A DNA stretch of 57,180 bases. Source: DATELY01 sp035276085 (GTDB taxonomy: Bacteria > Pseudomonadota > Gammaproteobacteria > Steroidobacterales > Steroidobacteraceae). How positions within the stretch are numbered: position 1 is the first letter of the stretch; each line of letters opens with the position of its first letter. The notes below the pieces were generated by a model. It did not search any database. It worked only from the letters and a program-made list of their open reading frames with translations, and was not told the DNA's origin. Position numbers and translations under genes: made by a program. The DNA is taken from NCBI GenBank assembly GCA_035276085.1, contig DATELY010000063.1, positions 1 to 57,180 on the forward strand, read 5' to 3'. Below, piece by piece: positions 51,725-57,180 of the stretch.

Positions 51725-52540
51725 ATGAGTATTCATGCAAGACCGCTTTCATCTTCGCTGGGCGTGGAGATAATCGGTTTGGATGCCCAGACAATGGGTC
51801 CGGAAGAAAAGGAGGCTGTCAGGCTCCTGTTCGATAATCACTATCTTGTTCTCATACGGAACGCGGGAGTTTCTGGAGATCAGCATCTCGATATCGCGAA
51901 GGCCATCGGTCCGATTTCGGCAAGTGACGCGATTATGAAGGACGGCCGTCAGTTCACCTATATTTCAAATGTTCATGCCGATGGTCGGTTACCTGAGGGT
52001 GAGCTTTTCTACCATTCGGACCACATGTTCCTGCAGCATCCGCTCAAGGGGATCTCACTCTATGCGATTGAAGTGCCCCGGCATGGCGGCGAAACCCGCT
52101 TTCTGAATGTCGCCAAGGCATATGAGGCACTGCCTGCAGCAATGAAGAAGCGGATCGAGGGGCTGTCAGCCCGTCACGTTTATGACTACAACGCGAATCG
52201 GGGCGACAAGAGGCCGGATCCATCAAATCTGAGCGAAAATGCGGACACGTCCATTCATCCACTCGTGTGGCATCATCCAACGAGCGGCACACCGCTCCTC
52301 TTTTTGAGCAGGCTGTTCACGACCGACATCATCGGCCTCGACCCAGAAGAAAGTGATGAAATTCTTCAAGAACTATTCGAATTCATGGACAGTAGAGGAG
52401 ACGACTACGTTCATAAATGGTCTGTCGGTGACCTTGTCATATGGGATAACGTCCATCTTCAACACGCTCGGAACGATTTTCCAGCCGGGGAGCGACGTGC
52501 ATTGCGTCGCGTGCCCATTGGAACCGTTCCGGTGAAGTGA
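51725..52540 (+). CDS. TauD/TfdA family Fe(II)/2-oxoglutarate dioxygenase
   Basis: A 271-residue dioxygenase. The ATG at 51725 has GGAG 7 nt upstream; the GTG one codon earlier is less likely. The iron site uses GELFYHSDHMFLQHP (His-x-Asp) and NVHLQHARNDFPAGERRALRRV (distal His and the Arg that holds 2-oxoglutarate). TfdA-like members cleave aryloxy-alkanoates, others sulfonates. No sulfur-transport genes are nearby, so an oxidative ether or side-chain cleavage is more plausible. It ends the operon. Confidence 0.92.
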   Translation: MSIHARPLSSSLGVEIIGLDAQTMGPEEKEAVRLLFDNHYLVLIRNAGVSGDQHLDIAKAIGPISASDAIMKDGRQFTYISNVHADGRLPEGELFYHSDHMFLQHPLKGISLYAIEVPRHGGETRFLNVAKAYEALPAAMKKRIEGLSARHVYDYNANRGDKRPDPSNLSENADTSIHPLVWHHPTSGTPLLFLSRLFTTDIIGLDPEESDEILQELFEFMDSRGDDYVHKWSVGDLVIWDNVHLQHARNDFPAGERRALRRVPIGTVPVK

Positions 52541-52586
52541 ATACGTCGGTCATTCGATATCCGACCGGCCACCACGCGCCTTGACC

Positions 52587-52605
52587 TTTGGAAGTATTTT
52601 CCAAA
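52587..52605 (+). terminator. Palindromic stem-loop between convergent genes
   Basis: TTTGGAA and TTCCAAA form a perfect 7-bp stem with a 5-nt loop, 46 bases after the dioxygenase stop. The stem ends in A/T pairs, which can serve both directions. The gap of 225 bases holds no gene that I see. Confidence 0.5.
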
Positions 52606-52765
52606 CCTCTCGTACCGAACTAAAGCAAATTTGGCTCGGTGGTCCGGTTATTTCAAATCAGGTAGATCGTGCCACCTGGTCAGATCGGACAGGCCACGTC
52701 ATCGATGGCGAGAGGATCTGGTCCGATCCTCATCACTTTGCGTGGCAGCCTGGTCCGCGTCGAGT

Positions 52766-54838
52766 CTATGCATTCTCGTGCAGCGGCTCGAGACCCACTG
52801 CAAATGCACTCATCTGAGGCTGCGTCGTCAGGGGATCGACATCCACATTGGTCAGCAGTGCCGTCACATTCGTGTCCGGCCAGCCATGAGGCAACTGCAC
52901 CACGCCCCGACGGATGGTTTCACTAATGGTCGCATGGGCTCTCACCTCGCCATAGCGGCTGCGGATCCTGACGAGAGTTTCCTCGGTAATGCCCAGACTC
53001 CCCGCGTCCTCCACAGATATCCGCAACAGCGGCGCCTCGCGCTTCTTGGGATTCTCGACGTTGTCGTGGCGGTTATGACGCCGCTCCTGTCGTCCACAGA
53101 TGAGGCGGAAAGGGAACTCTTCGGTGGTGGTGTTGGCAAGCAGTGACGGCAACCGTTCCACCAGCACCGCGGGAGCAACGCGCCACTTGCCTTCCGGTAT
53201 GGCGGTTTCCAGCAACCACTTGCGACGGGTGTCGTAGGTGAGCCCATGGGGCCCCGCCGCGCGCAGTTCCTCATAACTGTGGCGGGCATGAGCGGTTTGT
53301 ATCCGTACTACGGCTTCTTCAGTAAGGCTGTTCGGATCGGCCCCGCCGAGAATCTGGTCTGCCACACCTAGCCGCTTCGCCAGCTGCGCGATCATCCACC
53401 ACGAATGTCGACGCTCGGCGACCGGCTTCACGACCGGCGGGGACAGGCTCGGGCGATAGGGTTGGACCAGCAGACCGTTGAGATCGGTGCGCTCCAGCAT
53501 GCCGGTCGCGGGCATGACGTGAGTAGCAAGCTCCGTCACCTCCGACGGCACGACATCGATCGTCGCCAGCGCATCGAGCGCCTTGAGTGCCCTGGCCATC
53601 CGGTCGGGCTCCGGTACGCAAGTGATCGGCGCCGCGCCGAATAAGATCAGAGTGCGCAGCTTTCCGCTTTCGATCTCGTCAGCCAGCGCCGCCAGCGGCG
53701 TTTGTCCGAAATAGCGCGGAAGGTCCGGACGGCTCGACGGGATGGACGCCTTCACGCCGTCTTCCGGCGCCGGGCTCCACTGCTTCCTTTCGTCCAGCTT
53801 GAACATCCAGCCCGGGTCGAACCACATGCCGCCGGGCTCCTCGAGTGAATCGGTCACGATCAACAGCGCCCAGCGCAGCCACTCGCCCATCACTCCGTTC
53901 GGGCCGAAGGAAACGCCGGTTCCGGCCGGCATCACGATCCGGCCCGCTTTGCGTATGTCGCTTGCCAGCTGCTCCAGCTTCTCGGCCGACACGCCGCTGA
54001 TCCGCGCAACGGTAGCCAAGTCGAAACCGGCAAGGCCTGCACGCAGACGCTCGAGATCTTCGGGACGCGTCTTGCCGCGCACTGGCGAATCCGGAGGCAG
54101 GCCGTCCAGGATCTGTCTTACCAGCCACGCCAAGATGACCGGATCGGTACCGGGGATCGGCGCCACATGCTCATCGGCCAGGTGGGCGCTGCGCGTCTCG
54201 ACAGGGTCGAACACCCAGATCTTGCCGCCACGCGCCTGAAGCGCGCGCCAAAGCCGCGAAACACTAGTGAGAGCCGCAGCGCCGGCATAGCCATGCGACA
54301 CGACCGGATTGGAGCCGAACACCAACAGTAAGCGGACGTCCTCGTCATCCCTTTCCCAGTGCGGCTGAAACTCCTGCGAATATCCGGTGACGAATTCCGC
54401 TGCACGGTAGCTCGGTGCGACGTCCATCGTCAGGGGTGTGTAGACCTGCGGCGAACCGAGCGCCCCGGCGAGCGTAAACATGGGCCCGACCCCAAGCAGA
54501 TCGCACCCCGTGCCGACGAAGACCCCGAAGCTTTCCGGTCCATTTTGATCAATTGCCGCCTTGATCTTGTCGGCAAGGTCATCGAGCAGTTGATCCCAGC
54601 TGACCTGCTCGCCGTTGATCGTAGGGCAATTGAGGCGGTCAGGGCGGTTGTGCCCCCAAACCATCTGAGGCCCTTTCGGGCACATGTATCCTCTTGAGCG
54701 AGGATGCTCCTTGTCCCCGCGAACACCCAGCACGTGACCGTCGTCATCGACGCTGACGATCACGCCGCAGCACGGCAGACAGGCGCGGCAATTGGATCGC
54801 ACCTCCTTCACCTTGGCTGACACAGATCCACCCGTCAT
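52766..54838 (-). CDS. Molybdopterin (bis-MGD) oxidoreductase, second copy
   Basis: A 690-residue protein of the same superfamily as that at 10268. The ATG at 54838 follows GGAGAGG; the longer frame runs into the upstream repeat. The [4Fe-4S] site is C17-x2-C20-x3-C24-x28-C53 (NCRACLPCCGV, GYMCPKG). Cofactor segments are LLLVFGSNPVVSHGYAG and KIWVFDPVETRSAHLA. The C-terminus has VVQLPHGWPDTNVTALL. No Tat signal and no partner subunit are seen. The length is slightly less than the first copy. It may reduce or hydroxylate a pathway intermediate. Its upstream neighbour, the VOC gene, lies 139 bases away. Confidence 0.86.
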   Translation of the reverse strand: MTGGSVSAKVKEVRSNCRACLPCCGVIVSVDDDGHVLGVRGDKEHPRSRGYMCPKGPQMVWGHNRPDRLNCPTINGEQVSWDQLLDDLADKIKAAIDQNGPESFGVFVGTGCDLLGVGPMFTLAGALGSPQVYTPLTMDVAPSYRAAEFVTGYSQEFQPHWERDDEDVRLLLVFGSNPVVSHGYAGAAALTSVSRLWRALQARGGKIWVFDPVETRSAHLADEHVAPIPGTDPVILAWLVRQILDGLPPDSPVRGKTRPEDLERLRAGLAGFDLATVARISGVSAEKLEQLASDIRKAGRIVMPAGTGVSFGPNGVMGEWLRWALLIVTDSLEEPGGMWFDPGWMFKLDERKQWSPAPEDGVKASIPSSRPDLPRYFGQTPLAALADEIESGKLRTLILFGAAPITCVPEPDRMARALKALDALATIDVVPSEVTELATHVMPATGMLERTDLNGLLVQPYRPSLSPPVVKPVAERRHSWWMIAQLAKRLGVADQILGGADPNSLTEEAVVRIQTAHARHSYEELRAAGPHGLTYDTRRKWLLETAIPEGKWRVAPAVLVERLPSLLANTTTEEFPFRLICGRQERRHNRHDNVENPKKREAPLLRISVEDAGSLGITEETLVRIRSRYGEVRAHATISETIRRGVVQLPHGWPDTNVTALLTNVDVDPLTTQPQMSAFAVGLEPLHENA

Positions 54839-54857
54839 CACAGCCTCTCCGCCAGTC

Positions 54858-54950
54858 GGTTCGGAACACGATGCATGATGGTTGCATTTCCAGCCGCTGT
54901 GCACCGGGCGCGAACCATCAGCCGCGCTGTCAGAAATCGATGATCGTGTC
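54858..54950. repeat. Direct repeat R1, relict copy of the TonB-receptor 3' end
   Basis: This segment matches 55497-55588 in about 81 of 92 aligned positions plus one single-base gap, in the same orientation. It contains a copy of the last codons of the receptor gene (D-T-I-I-D-F then stop on the minus strand, 54930-54932) without any upstream receptor sequence. Confidence 0.85.
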
Positions 54951-54977
54951 GCACGAGAGGGAGCTTGATCGTCGACC

Positions 54978-55451
54978 TCAACGCCTTTCGACGTTCAGCC
55001 CGCTGATGATCTCGAGAGATATCCCGTCCGGGTCCTTGAAGCACACCATGGCGAAATCGTCACCATCGGGATTCGTAAAGCGCTGCAGCGGTGTCACGAA
55101 TTCGACACCTATCGTCTGAAGCATTTCATACGTCTGGTCGATATCGTCCACCGAGAACGCAACGCGACAAATCCCAACGTTGTTCAACGTCGGGTACGGT
55201 GCGCCGTGGGTGGGCGGGTCAACGAATTGAACGATATCGAGAAATGATTGCCGAGGATCGTCGCCCAGACGCATGAACGCCATTCGCGTCTTTCGCATTT
55301 CGATCCCCAAGACAGCTCCTGTGATCGGACTGTCATCGGTGAACTCGAAAAACTTGCTGAAACCAAGCTTCCGATAGAATTCGACAGACACGTCCAAATC
55401 GCGAACACAGATGGCGACATGCGAAAATTTGGTCAACATTCGCAAGTCCAT
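54978..55451 (-). CDS. VOC superfamily (glyoxalase/extradiol-fold) protein
   Basis: A 157-residue single-module vicinal-oxygen-chelate protein; an ATG 12 bases downstream (MLTKFSHVAICVRDLD) is an equally likely start. Features are FSHVAICVRDLDVSVEFYRKLGF and the C-terminal FKDPDGISLEIIS with a metal-binding glutamate. The probable function is lactoylglutathione-lyase-like, isomerase or dioxygenase-type chemistry; the substrate is unknown. The gene and its flanks lie exactly between two copies of a 92-bp repeat. Confidence 0.88.
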   Translation of the reverse strand: MDLRMLTKFSHVAICVRDLDVSVEFYRKLGFSKFFEFTDDSPITGAVLGIEMRKTRMAFMRLGDDPRQSFLDIVQFVDPPTHGAPYPTLNNVGICRVAFSVDDIDQTYEMLQTIGVEFVTPLQRFTNPDGDDFAMVCFKDPDGISLEIISGLNVERR

Positions 55452-55496
55452 CCGCCTGCTGTCAGGTCATTCATCTACACCTCGTCAATCCGGGCC

Positions 55497-55588
55497 GGTT
55501 CGCACACGATGCACGACGGTTGCATTTCCAGCCGCCGTGCACCGGGCGCAAACCACCCGTCGCGCCGTCAGAAATCGACGATCATGTC
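55497..55588. repeat. Direct repeat R2, overlapping the TonB-receptor 3' end
   Basis: This copy includes the genuine receptor stop codon (55568-55570). About 25 bases beyond the stop it can form a hairpin: GCACGACGG (near 55511) with CCGCCGTGC, an 8-of-9 match around a 12-nt loop. Confidence 0.85.
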
Positions 55589-57180
55589 CAAGCCGTAGGT
55601 GCGTGCTGGCTCATACGTCGTACCAGCGGCGAAATAGAGATAGTTGCCCCAGACCGTGCCGCGGTCGTCGAATAAGTTGCGCGCCCACGCGGCGATTTCG
55701 AGGTGGCCTGAACCGATCGAAATGTCTTGCAACGCGACGCGAGCGTTCGCGATCCAATTGCCACCGGTCTTGTGGACATCCTCGAACACCGGTGGGAGCG
55801 GAGTGGCGAAGATGCCAGGCGTGACAACCTTCGACCGGTAGTTGGTATCCAGCCGAACCATCAGGCGAGCATCGTCGAAGAACGCTCCGCGCTTGGACTC
55901 ATAGGTGGCCGAGAAATTCGCCGTCGTTGACGGGCGAAGCCACGTCGGGAACTTGTCGGGCGTTCCACCAAAACCAATGATAGTGGCCTCCCACGCCGGA
56001 ACGAATTTGGTGAAGTCGAAATTGGTATAGGCCACGGCGCCGGACAGGGTCAGGCCATCGATCGGAACCGTGGTCACTTCCGCCTCGAAGCCCTTGGCCT
56101 TCGCATTGCCGAAATTGATCATTGCCAGGAGCAGGTCGGGACGATTGGCAAGGTTACCCGGCACAGCTTGTTGCAGGTCCTTGTACTTGACGAAGAATCC
56201 GGTGAGGTTCAATCGCAAGCGCTGGTCGAACCAATCCGACTTGATGCCTGCTTCCCAGGACTTCGCGGTTTCAGCGTCAAAGTCGACGCCTGCCACAGAA
56301 CCGCCAGAGATATAGCCGGTCGAGAACTTGGCGTAGGCCAGAATATCGTCGGTCAGACGGTAATTGAGGCCCGCCAGATAGGTCGTCCTCGTATCCTTAT
56401 AGGTGAACGGTGTTTGGCTCAAAGGAACGCCGAAGGTCGGGTTTTCCGCAAAGTAATCGCCGTTCTTTTTGTCCTGCGTCACCCGAATGCCGCCAACGAG
56501 GTCCAGTTGCGACGTGACATGAAACTCGCTCTGACCATAGCCCGCCAGCGACTTCGCGGTGAGAAAGGTGATGTCACGACCCGCTGGCAGCACATTGCCG
56601 GGCAGTGGAAGCCCGAAGAGTGTGGCTCCGTTCGTCAGCCCATCCGGAGCACCGGTTGCCACCTTTTCCTTGTAATACAAGCCGCCCAGCGTGAGTGTCA
56701 CGAAATCGGAGTCATAGTTCAGTTGGAGCTCTTCGCTCCACTGCTTCTGACGACTGAGGTTCTGGCCTACTTGCACATAGAAAGGATCTGTACCCCCGGG
56801 GTAGAACATTTGCCCCAGGCCCAGATTATCCAATGTGCCGTAGGCCCTCACCTTGCGATAGGCGGAAATGCTCTTGAGCGTTAACTGATCGGTCAGGTCG
56901 AAATTCGCGGTCAGCGTGTGCCCGAAGCTTTTCATCTCCCCCGGAACAGTGAAAGCGTTGCGCACCGCATCGGGCCGCTTTGTGCCGGAGATCAGGGGCG
57001 GATCGAGGGCCACCGCCGCGTTGACACCCCCAAGCCCGAAACCAGCCGCGGTGACGGGGTCATAGGCGATCACGCCTGATCCCTCGGCGGTCGTTTCCGC
57101 CTTCGCCCAGTCGAACTTGTAAATGGCCTTGAACGCGTCGTTCGGCTCGAACTTGAGAGCCGCGCGAACGGCGTCGGTTT
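55568..57180 (-). CDS. TonB-dependent outer-membrane receptor (5' part outside window)
   Basis: The frame is open to the last base, so only the C-terminal 537 residues or so are in the window. It is a beta-barrel of alternating strands: RAALKFEPNDAFKAIYKFDW, SWEAGIKSDWFDQRLRLNLTGFFVKYKDLQ, and KFSTGYISGGSVAGVDFDAETAKSWEAG, typical of the Caulobacter/sphingomonad-type TonB receptor branch. It ends in TYGLDMIVDF with terminal phenylalanine, the barrel-assembly signal. It would import the substrate of the neighbouring catabolic genes through the outer membrane. The plug domain and signal peptide lie outside. Confidence 0.93.
   Translation of the reverse strand, partial: TDAVRAALKFEPNDAFKAIYKFDWAKAETTAEGSGVIAYDPVTAAGFGLGGVNAAVALDPPLISGTKRPDAVRNAFTVPGEMKSFGHTLTANFDLTDQLTLKSISAYRKVRAYGTLDNLGLGQMFYPGGTDPFYVQVGQNLSRQKQWSEELQLNYDSDFVTLTLGGLYYKEKVATGAPDGLTNGATLFGLPLPGNVLPAGRDITFLTAKSLAGYGQSEFHVTSQLDLVGGIRVTQDKKNGDYFAENPTFGVPLSQTPFTYKDTRTTYLAGLNYRLTDDILAYAKFSTGYISGGSVAGVDFDAETAKSWEAGIKSDWFDQRLRLNLTGFFVKYKDLQQAVPGNLANRPDLLLAMINFGNAKAKGFEAEVTTVPIDGLTLSGAVAYTNFDFTKFVPAWEATIIGFGGTPDKFPTWLRPSTTANFSATYESKRGAFFDDARLMVRLDTNYRSKVVTPGIFATPLPPVFEDVHKTGGNWIANARVALQDISIGSGHLEIAAWARNLFDDRGTVWGNYLYFAAGTTYEPARTYGLDMIVDF

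Noticed and set aside
54871..55598. Plus-strand short frames repeating MHDGCISSR-APGANH in both direct repeats, as a small gene pair
   Set aside because: The similarity follows from the 92-bp DNA repeat; differences fall at all codon positions and there is no ribosome site.
1..57180. tRNA genes, CRISPR arrays, prophage or integrase modules
   Set aside because: I looked for cloverleaf-like segments, regular short repeats and phage or integrase motifs and found none that I can support.

Overview
The window is GC-rich chromosomal DNA of a Gram-negative, aerobic, catabolically versatile bacterium. The Gram-negative call rests on a TonB-dependent receptor, Tat- and Sec-type export signals and proteobacterial gene families. 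The gene families suggest a soil gammaproteobacterium of the Steroidobacter/Nevskia kind or a sphingomonad-like organism; this is inference, because no rRNA or marker gene is present. I see no tRNA, rRNA, CRISPR array or intact mobile element.

Layout. 1-10 kb holds general genes: a truncated ATP-grasp enzyme, an unrecognised protein, a periplasmic two-subunit molybdenum hydroxylase, a Uma2-type nuclease, and a secreted 5'-nucleotidase and glycerophosphodiesterase for phosphate scavenging. Two relics lie among them: a frameshifted membrane protein and an EAL-domain tail. 10-16 kb carries a molybdopterin oxidoreductase and a meta-cleavage lower pathway (hydratase, acylating aldehyde dehydrogenase, aldolase) divergent from an IclR regulator. 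16-20.6 kb is a branched-chain 2-oxoacid dehydrogenase operon (E1 alpha, E1 beta, E2; no E3) divergent from an Lrp regulator. 20.6-25.2 kb is a beta-oxidation operon (acyl-CoA dehydrogenase, FadJ-type protein, thiolase).

25.3-33.9 kb is a tightly packed eight-gene operon. It encodes a CoxG/enoyl-CoA hydratase fusion, the three subunits of a CO-dehydrogenase-like (but not CO-oxidising) hydroxylase with a lactonase-like metallohydrolase between them, a short-chain dehydrogenase, an iron alcohol dehydrogenase and a thioesterase. Divergent from it are an acyl-CoA synthetase and a tannase-family esterase. 37.8-42 kb adds a MaoC hydratase, a DUF35 protein, an Ltp2-like retro-aldolase and an ADP-forming CoA ligase. 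Together these look like ester hydrolysis, CoA activation, hydration and retro-aldol removal of a side chain.

42-57 kb is a second accessory island around a GntR/FCD regulator: a quinone-oxidoreductase-like enzyme, an IS3-family relic, an SMP-30 lactonase, an NTF2-like protein, a CMD-like protein, a PhyH dioxygenase, an amidohydrolase/decarboxylase, a cupin, an AMP ligase, a TauD dioxygenase, a second molybdopterin oxidoreductase, a VOC protein and a TonB receptor cut by the window edge. A shared operator-like motif sits inside the promoters of three transcription units here (43239, 49296 and 49524), with a weaker copy before the CoA-ligase operon. I interpret the island as an uncharacterised GntR-controlled catabolic regulon and consider it, with the CoxG-fusion/lactonase hydroxylase operon, the most interesting content of the window.
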